From Paenibacillus sp. 1781tsa1 (GTDB lineage Bacteria > Bacillota > Bacilli > Paenibacillales > Paenibacillaceae), in assembly GCF_024159265.1 (NCBI RefSeq), contig NZ_JAMYWY010000001.1, forward strand, positions 6,696,001-6,760,000: a DNA stretch of 64,000 bases. The letters are read 5' to 3'. Below are positions 43,316 through 52,992 of this stretch, piece by piece. Within the stretch, counting starts at the first letter, position 1, and each line of letters starts with the position of its first letter. Under the pieces are notes generated by a model. It ran no database searches, was not told the DNA's origin, and worked only from the letters and a program-made list of their open reading frames with translations. The position numbers and the translations under genes were made by a program.

Positions 43316-44530
43316 ATGCAGCTATGGCAGGAGATGGAGCGGGAAGGCATGGAGGAACTCATTTTTTGCCATGATGCAGATAGTGGATTGCGGGCGGTCA
43401 TTGCCATTCATAACACGGTCCTTGGACCTGCGCTTGGCGGATGCCGCTACTGGACGTATGCGTCCGAGGAAGAAGCTGTTCGGGATGCTGTGAAGCTTGC
43501 CAAAGGCATGACGTACAAAAATGCAATCTCTGGACTGCCGTATGGCGGCGGGAAGGTGGTCATATGGGATGCACCCTTTGCGAAGAGTGCGGCACCGGAT
43601 GAGGTTAGTTATGGGTCTGTTCGTGGTGCTCCGGTCGCTGGAGACCTAAAGGTAGAGCAGCAAGAGAGCGTTGCCTCTGAAGGGGGAATCGTTGCTGAGG
43701 AAGTGTCGCATCATATAGATGGGAGCCCGGATACGGACGTATCCGGGCGGGCCCAGCGCTTTCGCGCACTGGGACGTTGTCTGGAGCGGCTGAACGGGCG
43801 GTACGTGACCGGCCTTGATCTGGGTACCACGGCGACAGACATGGACCAGATCCGATTGGAGACCACACATGTGACGGACACCACCGGTTCGCTTGGGGCG
43901 CAGGATGATTTCACTGCCGAGATGACCGCCTACGGCGTACACATCGGCATTGTGACCTCGCTGCGCCAGCAAGGCATTGCATCATTGCAGGGCATTCCCG
44001 TTGCCGTCCAGGGACTGGGCAAGGTCGGGTATGCCCTGTGCCGTTACCTGCATGCAGCCGGGGCACGGCTCATTGTGGCAGACGTTGTACCGGATCGTGT
44101 ACAACGTGCCCTTGTGCAGTTCAGCGGCGCCATCCCGGCCGATCCGGCCCATATCCACGCCGCTGACTGCAAGGTCTTCGCCCCCTGTGCCCTAGGGGGC
44201 GTACTGACCCCGGCAACGGTGGAGGAGCTACGCTGCTCCATCGTTGCCGGGGCGGCCAACAACCAGCTGAGTGAACGACAGCTGGTTGCAGGCCGCATGC
44301 AGGCGCGCGGCATCCTGTACGCGCCTGATTATGTGCTCAACGCAGGCGGGATCATCTCCACCGCCTACGAGCTGGAAGGCGCCGGGCCTGACCTGATCCG
44401 CCAAAAGGTGGCGGGGATTGCATGCACGCTAAGCAAGGTATACGCAGAAGCTGCGCAATCTGCGATCTCCACAGCCGATGCAGCTGATCGGCTAGCGGAA
44501 TCCATCCTTCGATCTGGCCATAAGAACTAG
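43316..44530 (+). CDS. Leucine-dehydrogenase-like amino-acid dehydrogenase with a 53-residue insertion
   Basis: The 404-aa protein is of the Glu/Leu/Phe/Val dehydrogenase family. GPALGGCRYW, substrate Lys68 (MTYKNA), catalytic Lys80 (YGGGKVV), catalytic Asp168 (GLDLGTT), the NAD-binding VQGLGKVGYALCRYL and NNQL/APDYVLNAGG are all in place. Lys68 and Lys80 have the same numbers as in Bacillus leucine dehydrogenase, whose catalytic Asp is 115; here it is 168, so 53 residues are inserted between them (about 88-144, acidic, without a recognised motif). It would deaminate branched-chain amino acids with NAD. ATG 43316 follows GGGGG at 7 nt. Confidence 0.88.
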   Translation: MQLWQEMEREGMEELIFCHDADSGLRAVIAIHNTVLGPALGGCRYWTYASEEEAVRDAVKLAKGMTYKNAISGLPYGGGKVVIWDAPFAKSAAPDEVSYGSVRGAPVAGDLKVEQQESVASEGGIVAEEVSHHIDGSPDTDVSGRAQRFRALGRCLERLNGRYVTGLDLGTTATDMDQIRLETTHVTDTTGSLGAQDDFTAEMTAYGVHIGIVTSLRQQGIASLQGIPVAVQGLGKVGYALCRYLHAAGARLIVADVVPDRVQRALVQFSGAIPADPAHIHAADCKVFAPCALGGVLTPATVEELRCSIVAGAANNQLSERQLVAGRMQARGILYAPDYVLNAGGIISTAYELEGAGPDLIRQKVAGIACTLSKVYAEAAQSAISTADAADRLAESILRSGHKN

Positions 44531-44910
44531 AGCGCCCTAATCTGCCAGAAGATGCAGATAAAGAACCATTCCAATCGTTGACTCCTACGCCGTAAACAAG
44601 TCGAGACCATCCCGTATTAGCTCACTCGCTTCTATCACAATTCAAGCGGTTGATTGTGTGCTCATGCGTCCTCACACGCCTGAACCTCAACTTTGCTCGC
44701 TGTGCGGGACGTTACTGCTAGTCCTCATTACTAGACTGGGTAAAGCATCGTATACAAGCAGCACCGGCCACCTAAGCATATTCACACCACCAACACATCC
44801 GCCACCGCGTTATTCATTCAAAGTTATAGTGTTACCTTGAACTTATCACGGGCTTCGCTCGATTTCGTTATTTCAACGTACCGAAAGTGAGCCTCCATTG
44901 CTTCAGTCCA

Positions 44911-45109
44911 TCTTAACGAACCTGATACACGCTATTCGCCCCTTTTAACATGGATCTAAAATCTAACGAATCTCAGACACGTTATTGTGCCTGGATTGTT
45001 CCTTTTTCAAGCTAAATAGCTACTTTTCCGAAGGATAGCGTTCCTGAGGTTCGTTAGAATTTATATTTCAGATTTTGACCGTGAATAGGTTGTCTCATGT
45101 TCGTTAGCG
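44911..45109. repeat. Cluster of four repeats, two direct and two inverted, with 50-bp period
   Basis: Copies of TAACGAACCTGAnACACGTTATT occur near 44914 and 44964 on the plus strand and, inverted, near 45054 and 45104. Both pairs have a 50-bp spacing, so the block is a large imperfect palindrome centred near 45009. The gap 44531-45287 otherwise holds no gene. Confidence 0.7.
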
Positions 45110-45147
45110 CTGCGGATGAAGTTTCTTTGAGGATAGCATCACACAAC

Positions 45148-45188
45148 AAAAAGAGCTAACCCCGACATCCATGTCCAGGTTAGCTCTT
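45148..45188 (-). terminator. Terminator after the ABC exporter operon
   Basis: AAGAGCTAACC...GGTTAGCTCTT followed by TTTGTTG on the minus strand. Confidence 0.8.
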
Positions 45189-45287
45189 CTTAGCACTCTT
45201 AACTCTTATAGGCTCTTATCACTTCGTCCTTCTACTTTCTAATCCCTTATCGCTTTTCTTTTATTCTTCTGTTCTACTACTCTATTC

Positions 45288-46955
45288 TCAAACTGCAACC
45301 GACTTCTTCTTCGCTGTCTTCTTCTCCCGAAACAGCAGCGTCCACAGCAACACATTCGCCACAATCAAAATTGCACCATAGATCCATACGCCCCCCGACA
45401 CTGAGCGGAAAAAGACATGGACTCCCCATAACATGGCCAGCACAGGGAGGGCGGCAAATACATACCAGCCATCACTTTGCTGCGCCACACTGAAGGATTG
45501 GGAGAACGGCGGCTTACGCAGCAACAACTTGCCTGCCAGTGGGACAATTGCGGTTGCCGTCAACAAGATGATCGCAATATCCGGCAGTATCCGTAATCCA
45601 AATGTCCAGGTGAACAGAATGGCATTCACCAGAAATATAGGCAGGAACATGTTGCACAAGAACGCCTTCAGAGCGCCTTTATACAACACACTATCATTCG
45701 CCATCGGTGCAGCGCGAAAGGTCCAGAACGCCTTGTATTGTCCCGAAAATTTCAGCATGACTACCACCGTTACAACCAGAATCAGCACGATGTAAAAGGT
45801 GTATACGAACGAACTTTGCCTAAACTCCGCCCAGGTGGAGGATTGCAATTGGGTATACCAAAATATATAAGGCAAAACAAAGGATAAACCAAGCGATGGA
45901 TACACCTTCAGCTTAAATTCCCGTTCATTACGCATCATGCTGGCGGACAGACGGAAGCAAGCCTGCTCCTCTCTGGAACGACTGACCACCTTGGAGATCA
46001 AACGATCCCATGTTCCGCGTCTGCGTCCAGATGACTGACCCGAGTGTGCCATTTTCTCCAGATACAATTCAAAGGCAGGCATTAGCTTCACATATACGAT
46101 CAGACATACCACAGGAACCAAGACTGCCAGTGCTGTGAACGTATAGAGCCACACATTCCCTCCCCCTGCAAATAACCATTCATAGGCAGCCGCATACCAT
46201 AACGGGGGCAACAGCAACTGCCACCAAGCCGGTGTAAATACCATACCAAAGTCAAACATGCTGAACGAACGAATGACCAGCTGATAACCGATCGCAATCC
46301 CCACCGAGAGCAGAATCTGTACCATATTGATCATATCCTTCAGCTTCTCGCCATCCAGAAACTTCATCATGAGAAGATAAATCAGGGACGTGGTCACCAG
46401 AATCAGCATGTTGATCAAAATTAATTCCACAAGGAAGATCAGAAAGAATCCGATCCCATGCGTCACCAACGCGGCAATTAACGGTATGCCAGTTAACGAA
46501 CCCGTCAGCAGTACCAGATAGACACCTGCATGAATAGCTCGGGCCATGCCTACTGTTCGCCCATTAACAGGCTTCGTCATGATAATATTGCGGTCCCGGA
46601 TGTCCAGCAGTACGGAGGAGAAATCCGAGATCATGGACGTCATGATCATAAACATTAAGATACCGAACACCAGACCCATCTGAAGCATGAAATGCCCTGT
46701 ATCCCACACGATGAAGGGAACCATCATCAGTCCCATTAATCCATACAACCACAGGGATCGATGAAACTGATTACCTTCCTTGCGCTCTTTTTTCCCTGAA
46801 TTGTTGGACAAAATGGTAGGTACTCTGCGTTGATCCATCTGGAATTTCACCCGCAAAATCAGGCGCAGCGCATCATAATCTGCCCCTGTTCTGGCGATGA
46901 TTGGCCGAAAGCGATCCAGGATCTTCAGCGTGCGGAAGTCGGAGGTTTCCTCCAT
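45288..46955 (-). CDS. ABC exporter membrane subunit, 555 aa
   Basis: This large polytopic protein has about 10-12 hydrophobic segments, an N-terminal cytoplasmic domain (1-60) and a long internal soluble loop (around 300-350) rich in Arg. It is the membrane partner of the ATPase encoded just upstream. The substrate is unknown; the size is typical of ABC-2 type permeases of Bacillales (YthQ-like). ATG 46955 has AGGAGG 9 nt upstream and follows the ATPase stop by one nt. Confidence 0.82.
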   Translation of the reverse strand: MEETSDFRTLKILDRFRPIIARTGADYDALRLILRVKFQMDQRRVPTILSNNSGKKERKEGNQFHRSLWLYGLMGLMMVPFIVWDTGHFMLQMGLVFGILMFMIMTSMISDFSSVLLDIRDRNIIMTKPVNGRTVGMARAIHAGVYLVLLTGSLTGIPLIAALVTHGIGFFLIFLVELILINMLILVTTSLIYLLMMKFLDGEKLKDMINMVQILLSVGIAIGYQLVIRSFSMFDFGMVFTPAWWQLLLPPLWYAAAYEWLFAGGGNVWLYTFTALAVLVPVVCLIVYVKLMPAFELYLEKMAHSGQSSGRRRGTWDRLISKVVSRSREEQACFRLSASMMRNEREFKLKVYPSLGLSFVLPYIFWYTQLQSSTWAEFRQSSFVYTFYIVLILVVTVVVMLKFSGQYKAFWTFRAAPMANDSVLYKGALKAFLCNMFLPIFLVNAILFTWTFGLRILPDIAIILLTATAIVPLAGKLLLRKPPFSQSFSVAQQSDGWYVFAALPVLAMLWGVHVFFRSVSGGVWIYGAILIVANVLLWTLLFREKKTAKKKSVAV

Positions 46956-46956
46956 A

Positions 46957-47742
46957 TCAGTACACCTCCTGCACAATCGATACAAATCGCTCCGCAATGG
47001 CTATGTGCTCATTGAAGCCTGTCAATTGATTAAATACTTCCTCCAGCGTCCCTTCCGAGGACTGCTGTTGGAGCTGCTTAAACGTACCATCTGCCACCAC
47101 GCGTCCTTCAGCGATCAGTACAATTCGACTGCTGATCTTCTCCACCACATCCATGATGTGGGACGAATAGAAAATGGTTGTGCCTTTGGCTGACAATTGT
47201 GACAAAATCTCTTTGACCACCATCACACTATTGGCATCCAATCCGCTGAGCGGTTCATCCAGGAACAACAGTTCCGGGTCATGCAGCAGCGCAGAGATTA
47301 ACAGCACTTTCTGCCGCATGCCTTTGGAAAAGGATGCAATGCGGGAATGATATGATTTTTCAAGTCCAAAACAATCCATCAATAACTTGGCTTTATAATC
47401 CGCATCTTCATAGGATATGCCGTATAACTCTCCCGTAAAAGTCAGGTACTCCGCAGGCGTTAATTGTTCGTATAATTCCGCGACCTCCGGAACATAGCCT
47501 ATTCTGCGTTTATACTCCACATCGCCATCCGCAATATCTTTACCAAAGATTCGCACCGTGCCTACATACCCTTCAACCAGCCCGAGTAAAATCTTAACCG
47601 TCGTACTTTTGCCAGCCCCGTTTGGGCCAATATATCCAATCATCTCACCGCGATTCACTTCCAGATCGATGCCATTCAACACATAACGTCCGTTGTATCT
47701 CATACGCAAGCCTTCAATAGATAGCACTTGTTGTTCACTCAC
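46957..47742 (-). CDS. ABC exporter ATPase
   Basis: The 261-aa ATPase has Walker A GPNGAGKST, signature FSKGMRQKV, Walker B LLFLDEPLSGLD and H-loop YSSHI, the ABC-2 exporter form (MRQK in the signature). The gene starts with GTG 47742 and is followed directly by the permease. No regulator is adjacent. Confidence 0.92.
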   Translation of the reverse strand: MSEQQVLSIEGLRMRYNGRYVLNGIDLEVNRGEMIGYIGPNGAGKSTTVKILLGLVEGYVGTVRIFGKDIADGDVEYKRRIGYVPEVAELYEQLTPAEYLTFTGELYGISYEDADYKAKLLMDCFGLEKSYHSRIASFSKGMRQKVLLISALLHDPELLFLDEPLSGLDANSVMVVKEILSQLSAKGTTIFYSSHIMDVVEKISSRIVLIAEGRVVADGTFKQLQQQSSEGTLEEVFNQLTGFNEHIAIAERFVSIVQEVY

Positions 47743-47895
47743 TTCGTTATCCAGCTCCTGTCTCTATCTTTTTCTACAATTCTACTAGTTTACCATACTT
47801 TGGTATGACATTGATCGGAAGTAGATCACGATGTGTGAGCCATCATCTGCATATTTCATTGAGCAAGAGCATCACATAACAAGCGCGAACACATC

Positions 47896-47940
47896 ACAAA
47901 GCCCCTGTCTCACCTTAAGGTAAGAGACAAGGGCTTTGTC
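47896..47940 (-). terminator. Hairpin after the GH43 gene
   Basis: A long stem (CAAAGCCC-TGTCTC with GAGACA-GGGCTTTG). Neither strand has a long U-tract. Confidence 0.6.
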
Positions 47941-47988
47941 TGTATCTTTATCTGTATTTGGAACCTTATTTCTAATACTCATACCGTC

Positions 47989-49503
47989 TTACTGCACTTT
48001 TACAATCTGAAAATGCTGGTTCGTACCACCATTATCCGTCCACTGGATGGCCGCAGCACCATCTGCCAACGATTGACCGGAGATGTCCAAAACCTTGCCT
48101 GTACTGCGGTTCTTCAGTTTATAATATCCACCACCTACATGGACGAGCTGCCATTGCTGGCTGGCCCAGCCCCCATCATTCCACTGTTCAATGACAGCTC
48201 CATCGGTGGTAGCACCATTTTCCACACCGATCAGTTTGCCACTGGAACGGTTGATGATTTTGACATAACCGCCACCCGCATCAGTAATCTGCCACTGTTG
48301 ACTTGTTGTTCCCCCATCTGCCCGCTGCTCCAAATCCGCACCGTTGGCGGAGGAACCCCCGATGACATTCAGTAACTTGTTGCTTTTACGGCTAATCAGC
48401 TGATATGAAGCATTCACGTCCCAGACATCCGGTGTATTCACTCCGGTCACAGTACCTGTTGCTGTATCAATCGTGATACTGCTGGCCCAGTTCATCGCCA
48501 GACTGGTTGCGCTTGGGAACGAGAGTGGCAGCCAGACATACTTGGAATCCTGCACAGGCCCGCTCCACGCCCCAGCCCAGCGATCGCCCATGTAGAGATA
48601 GGATGTGGTCTGTGAACCCTCTACTGGAACGACATAGGTGGATTGAGAACCATACGTTGTGCTGTCTCCGAAGTTGCTAAGGCCGCTCCATGTGCCTGTA
48701 ATACTGGAGGCTGTTGCATATTTGGCCTGATTTGGATTCCAGCCGGTTGCACCCGAGGTGATCAGGAAGTAGACGCCGTCTTTTTTGAATAAAGCAGGTG
48801 CTTCACGATATTGTCCTGGCCATAGTGTTGTAACAAGCGATTCCACACCCAGGAAATCCGGGGTCAGCTTATATATATTCAGATCTGCATTCACTCGGGT
48901 CGCGGAGATTAGGTAAGCCGTTCCGTTATCGTTATACACCGTCATATCTCTGGAATCATATCCAAGTGGACGATAACTTCCCACATACGTGTAGTTCCCA
49001 TCAACCGTATTAGAAGTAGCTACGGCCACTCTGGCCTCGCCATAGTCCAGACCATTCTCCTTGTGCATCCAAAGTACGTATTTGCCGGTAGCACTGTTGT
49101 AGATGACCTTCGGACGTTCAATGTTCGAGATATTTAGCTCAACTGCCGAGCTGCTGGTGAGCACATCATTGCGATACTCCCAGTTCTTCAGATCCGATGA
49201 ACGATACACGGACACGGCCTTGAACGTTCCATTCGGATTGCGGTTCTCCCCAAACCAGTAATAATACCCATTCGCCTTGATCATCCCGCCCCCATGAGCA
49301 TGTACGATATTGCCATTGGTGTCCTTGAACTGTACCCCGTTCGTTACACTGAGCGGAGCAGCTGAAGCATTCGATCCAGGTGCGAGCAGCATGCCTACTG
49401 ATTGCAGCGCCAGCACCAAAACAAGCAGATAACTCAAGTGCTGAGTAAAGCGAAAGCGGCGTGAGTGTGTATTCTTTTTCAACCATCCATCGTTCATAGC
49501 CAT
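47989..49503 (-). CDS. Secreted GH43 exo-beta-1,3-galactanase-like enzyme with ricin/CBM13 module
   Basis: The 504-aa protein has a signal peptide (YLLVLVLALQSVGMLLAPG, cleavage near ASAAP), an N-terminal GH43 propeller (about 50-355) and a C-terminal ricin-B lectin module (about 365-504) with three QxW repeats (QQWQI, QQWQL, QHFQI). HAHGGGMIKANGYYYWFGE, ERPKVIYNSATGKYVLWMH, REAPALFKKDG and ITSGATGWNPN closely resemble GH43 subfamily 24 galactanases, in which the acid is the Glu of REAPA and the usual Asp base is absent. It probably degrades arabinogalactan side chains. ATG 49503 follows GGAGG; extension to 49785 would cross a terminator. Confidence 0.85.
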   Translation of the reverse strand: MAMNDGWLKKNTHSRRFRFTQHLSYLLVLVLALQSVGMLLAPGSNASAAPLSVTNGVQFKDTNGNIVHAHGGGMIKANGYYYWFGENRNPNGTFKAVSVYRSSDLKNWEYRNDVLTSSSAVELNISNIERPKVIYNSATGKYVLWMHKENGLDYGEARVAVATSNTVDGNYTYVGSYRPLGYDSRDMTVYNDNGTAYLISATRVNADLNIYKLTPDFLGVESLVTTLWPGQYREAPALFKKDGVYFLITSGATGWNPNQAKYATASSITGTWSGLSNFGDSTTYGSQSTYVVPVEGSQTTSYLYMGDRWAGAWSGPVQDSKYVWLPLSFPSATSLAMNWASSITIDTATGTVTGVNTPDVWDVNASYQLISRKSNKLLNVIGGSSANGADLEQRADGGTTSQQWQITDAGGGYVKIINRSSGKLIGVENGATTDGAVIEQWNDGGWASQQWQLVHVGGGYYKLKNRSTGKVLDISGQSLADGAAAIQWTDNGGTNQHFQIVKVQ

Positions 49504-49528
49504 ATCGTAATGCACCTCCATGTTTTTT

Positions 49529-49542
49529 ATGAAGCGCTTACA
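49529..49542 (-). promoter_or_regulatory. Candidate cre half-site upstream of the GH43 gene
   Basis: The minus strand reads TGTAAGCGCTTCAT; it keeps the first part of the cre consensus and is imperfect at the end. It lies 26 nt before the start, in the leader. Confidence 0.4.
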
Positions 49543-49732
49543 TAAAAAATAAAATTGATATGTCTCATCTGCCTCCGATCGATGATGCATTTCAGCATTA
49601 GAATTCCTGGCAAAATTGTTTGGCCCGGCTTCACCTCCTTGATTCTGATTGTATCCGCCACGTTCCTGCTCGAATAGTGAACAATCCGGCGGATCATGTA
49701 CAATTTCATACTCCGCGCTCTCCATAAAAAGC

Positions 49733-49757
49733 AAAAAGACGCTTCCCCCGAAGCGTC
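49733..49757 (-). terminator. Terminator after the two-PepSY protein gene
   Basis: GACGCTTC-GGGG-GAAGCGTC followed by TTTTTGC on the minus strand. Confidence 0.8.
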
Positions 49758-49869
49758 CTCTGCTATACCTGCCCTGCCCCTTCATGATGTAACAATCTCT
49801 AGCTGTGTGTGGCTGTTCATAGGCAGGTTTTAATATGTTGTTTTGTCAGCGTATACTCGCCCTTATTAC

Positions 49870-50505
49870 TTAATCCTGGTCGTCAAAATCCTGGTCAAAC
49901 GATAACACTTTACCTGTGTTGGCATCGATATCTACATCTGCTTCACCTTGAGCGGTTCTCAGTTCGATCTCATACACGTAGCGACCATCATCATGATCCA
50001 GCTCGACTTTGGTTACTTTACCACCCGTAACTTGTTTCAACGCAATGTTTGAAGCTTGGGATGCCGTCAATTTGACCTGCTTGGAAGCAGAGCTGTTAGA
50101 TGTATTGCCTGTTACAGAGCCTTGATAGTCATCGTCATCATCGTAGTCTTCATCATCCACGACCGCCAGGATTTTTCCGGTATAAGCATCCAGACGAACG
50201 ACAACATCATTTTTGCCTTTTCTGTCGATCTCAACTTCATAGAACGTTTGGCCGTTTCTACGCTCCAGATCCACGTCATCCACTTTACCATCGGCTGCTT
50301 TCAACGCTAACGCTTTTGCTTGGGATGCATTCAGCATTTTGCCTGTGCTGTTCTGATTCTGTGTTACGGATTGTGTTGTTGACGTTGGTGTAGTTTGTAC
50401 CGATTGTCCGTTCACATTCCCGCTAGCCGCTACGGCCGATCCACCTAGTAATACTGCTGCTGACAAGCTACCAATCCAAAGTTTATGTTTGTTCATCATC
50501 ATCAT
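49870..50505 (-). CDS. Secreted protein with two PepSY domains
   Basis: The 211-aa protein has a signal peptide (GSLSAAVLLGGSAVAASG), a Gln/Thr/Ser linker, and two PepSY repeats (about 58-122 and 143-205) with NASQAKALALKAADGKV and TASQASNIALKQVTGGKV; each ends with (A/D)-N/Y-TGK-(I/V)-L. A run of seven or so acidic residues (DEDYDDDDD) separates them. PepSY domains are thought to inhibit or modulate peptidases. Genes of this type flank the YkoGH two-component system in Bacillus. The start has GAGGAG just upstream; which of four tandem ATG codons is used is uncertain. Confidence 0.88.
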   Translation of the reverse strand: MMMMNKHKLWIGSLSAAVLLGGSAVAASGNVNGQSVQTTPTSTTQSVTQNQNSTGKMLNASQAKALALKAADGKVDDVDLERRNGQTFYEVEIDRKGKNDVVVRLDAYTGKILAVVDDEDYDDDDDYQGSVTGNTSNSSASKQVKLTASQASNIALKQVTGGKVTKVELDHDDGRYVYEIELRTAQGEADVDIDANTGKVLSFDQDFDDQD

Positions 50506-50648
50506 TCATCTCCTCGTTTGTTGTTTCGTTCTCGTCTACATTCATAGAATAACCTGCAGGAATGAGAGATCAGCGAGAGTTAGATTAGAATTTGATGAGA
50601 AAATGAGGAGATTGCTCATTTAACGGGTATTCATTGTCCATGTAATTG

Positions 50649-50682
50649 AAAAAAGATGATCCCCTAAAATGAAGGAATCATC
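50649..50682 (-). terminator. Terminator after the membrane PepSY gene
   Basis: GATGATTCC...GGGGATCATC followed by TTTTTTC on the minus strand. Confidence 0.7.
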
Positions 50683-50736
50683 TCTTTGAAGCGATTTTAC
50701 CCTGTATTCAAAGGGGTTTCTTCTGAACTTTAACTT

Positions 50737-51537
50737 TTAATCCTCGTCTTCATCCCATGTCACGGACCGAATGGCTCCCGAGATCGCGTTCACTTGCACA
50801 ATAGCCTCCCGGCCATCCTCCAGATCAATCTCAACCAGATAATACGGATTCCCGCTGTTGGTTCCACGCAGTTCGATATCGTCCACTTCCCCCGGGACCT
50901 CTGCAAGTGCCTTCTGCTTGGCTTGTTTCTCGCTCAGAAACTGAGGTTTGGGATCATCCTTGGTTGGTTCAGTTGTCGGGGCTGCTATTGTTTTGGACGA
51001 TATCGTCTCTCCCGTATATGGATCAATCGTGAGTTCTTCACGGCTGTTATCCTTCGCCTTCACTACCGCCGTGTATACCGGACTGCCTTGCTGCTCTACA
51101 AGTTCAAGCGAGACCAATTGGTTATCTATTTGTTGTTTTAACAATGCCGTCTTGATCTGCTCGCGGCTCCATAACGTCTTCTCTTCCGCTTGTGGGTTCG
51201 ACTCCAGCCGCTTGATAGAATTCACCGTAGCCGTGACGGCATCCACCTGCACGTCATATAATCCGGTCTCCGAACGGAGCTGCATGATATACGTCCCGTC
51301 CTTCAACGTGGAATTCACAATTTCACCCGGATATTGATCCAGTACGGATTGAGCTGCCGCTTCTGCCGTAAGTACCGCACCCGTCGATTGCCAAGGCTTC
51401 CACCAAGCAATTGCTGCCACAATCAGCACAATGAGAAGCCCTGAGCCCCACCAGAGTGATCTTCGCGATTTCGCCCATCCACTGTTCCCCTGTTCATGCC
51501 GCTTCATCTCCGGTGGTCGCTGCTCATGCTCTGTCAT
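50737..51537 (-). CDS. Membrane-anchored PepSY protein
   Basis: The 266-aa protein has a short basic cytoplasmic N-terminus, one membrane helix (LWWGSGLLIVLIVAAIAWW, about 28-46) and an external part with PepSY-like repeats (about 55-185 and 198-262; the last with SEKQAKQKALAEVPGEV). The end is acidic (WDEDED). ATG 51537 has GGGGG at 7 nt. It lies about 80 nt downstream of the histidine kinase and probably belongs to its operon. Confidence 0.85.
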   Translation of the reverse strand: MTEHEQRPPEMKRHEQGNSGWAKSRRSLWWGSGLLIVLIVAAIAWWKPWQSTGAVLTAEAAAQSVLDQYPGEIVNSTLKDGTYIMQLRSETGLYDVQVDAVTATVNSIKRLESNPQAEEKTLWSREQIKTALLKQQIDNQLVSLELVEQQGSPVYTAVVKAKDNSREELTIDPYTGETISSKTIAAPTTEPTKDDPKPQFLSEKQAKQKALAEVPGEVDDIELRGTNSGNPYYLVEIDLEDGREAIVQVNAISGAIRSVTWDEDED

Positions 51538-51615
51538 CCCGTTTCCCCCTTATAGCTCTCCTATCTTCCCCAGTTGATCTGATGCTTATCAGTATATAAG
51601 AGAAGAATGAGAATT

Positions 51616-52992
51616 TCATGAGAGCGGCCCGTTCTGAACGGATATTGGCAAAATAATTGAAGCCTCGGTGCCTTCACCCTCGGTGCTGGTCAATTCAATC
51701 CGGGCTCCCACTGCTCCTGCAAGTTCTTTCGCAAGCGACAATCCCAGTCCCGAACCGCTTGCGCCCAAGCTGCGTGTTCTGGCCGGATCAACCCGGTAGA
51801 ATCGGTCAAATACCTTCTCCAGCTCGTCCTCCCGCATACCAATCCCGGTATCCACGATCCGAATTCGGCACTCCTGCCCCTTGGCTTCAAGCCTGACTTC
51901 AATTGCATCTTCACTATACTTCCGGGCATTATCCAGCAAAATAAACAACAGTTGCTTCAGCTTGCTCTCATCGCTGATTGCCCAGATTGGACCTGGATCG
52001 ACAAACCGGACTTCCCGGTGGTAAGCTTCGCGAAACGCACGTGTGGAATCCATTGCAAGTCTCGTGATATCCACTGGCTCCAACTGCACATTCCACTGCT
52101 CCGGCTGCTTCGCAAGCAGTAACAATTGCTCGGTCATCTCCCGCATGCGAACCGATTCGGACAGGATCGCTTCTACAGCTTCATCGAATACTTCAGGTCG
52201 CTCTTTTCCTCGCCGCTGAAGCAGACTGGCATAGCTCTCAATAATGGTCAGCGGCGTTTTGAGTTCATGAGATGCATCCGATACGAATCGCTCCTGCCGC
52301 TCAAAGTTGGATTCGAGCAGGTCCATCATCCGGTTAAACGTCTGTCCCATCGTTTTCAATTCATCCTTCGATCCTTCCTCCAGAGGAAGACGCTTGAATT
52401 GTCCGCTGGACTGAATGTCACTCATCGTACGTGTCATCTGCTGAATCGGTCTGGTCATCCGGTTCGCGAGAATTCGGCTGGAGATAATGGCCGGAATCAG
52501 GGCAATAATCGTGACTGCCACTAGCACAGTACGCAGTACAGACAGACGATTCTCCGTCTCTGCAATGCTCTCGGTGACCTGTACATTCACTACCTCACCA
52601 TCAGGCCAGATGACCGGGACGGAAACCCACACATAGCCAATCTGTTCCACTTGGGTATACTCCGATTTCTTCTCACTTTCATACTTATAGGGCAGCTTGC
52701 TCAGCTGCTCGGAAGCTGATGTTGTCGTCACCGGAGAACTGGTGCCGTCTTCATTAACGATCCGAAGCATGCCGTTCACAGGCGCGTAGGCCCGCAGCAA
52801 GTCGTCCGGCGGAATGGAGCCGGCAGACTGACGCACTCCTTTGACAATAGACTCCGCTTCCGCTTCCACCCGATTAACCTCGTTATCTATCGACATTCGT
52901 TCAAACACGATATAGACGGACAGGTTCACCGCGATTAACAGCACAGCAAATAATACAGACGAATATCCGTAGATTTTACTGCGCAGGCTCAT
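51616..52992 (-). CDS. Sensor histidine kinase (YkoH-like)
   Basis: The 458-aa kinase has two membrane helices (about 10-30 and 153-173) around an external sensor domain of about 120 aa, a HAMP domain (174-228), the phospho-acceptor His242 in SDASHELKTPL, N-box DNARKYS, and G-boxes DTGIGM and GSGLGLSLA. It overlaps the regulator gene by four nt (ATGA). Pairing with PepSY proteins mirrors ykoG-ykoH-ykoI/J of B. subtilis; the signal is unknown. Confidence 0.93.
   Translation of the reverse strand: MSLRSKIYGYSSVLFAVLLIAVNLSVYIVFERMSIDNEVNRVEAEAESIVKGVRQSAGSIPPDDLLRAYAPVNGMLRIVNEDGTSSPVTTTSASEQLSKLPYKYESEKKSEYTQVEQIGYVWVSVPVIWPDGEVVNVQVTESIAETENRLSVLRTVLVAVTIIALIPAIISSRILANRMTRPIQQMTRTMSDIQSSGQFKRLPLEEGSKDELKTMGQTFNRMMDLLESNFERQERFVSDASHELKTPLTIIESYASLLQRRGKERPEVFDEAVEAILSESVRMREMTEQLLLLAKQPEQWNVQLEPVDITRLAMDSTRAFREAYHREVRFVDPGPIWAISDESKLKQLLFILLDNARKYSEDAIEVRLEAKGQECRIRIVDTGIGMREDELEKVFDRFYRVDPARTRSLGASGSGLGLSLAKELAGAVGARIELTSTEGEGTEASIILPISVQNGPLS

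Larger units (their letters stand above)
49504..49869. other. Intergenic region before the GH43 gene
   Basis: It holds the terminator of the PepSY gene (49733-49757), the cre-like site and a long leader. An AAGGAGGTGA-type ribosome-like sequence near 49635-49644 has no convincing start after it. Confidence 0.4.

Noticed and set aside
49504..49785. N-terminal extension of the GH43 protein
   Set aside because: It runs through the terminator at 49733-49757 and lacks a ribosome site; a signal peptide starts after ATG 49503.
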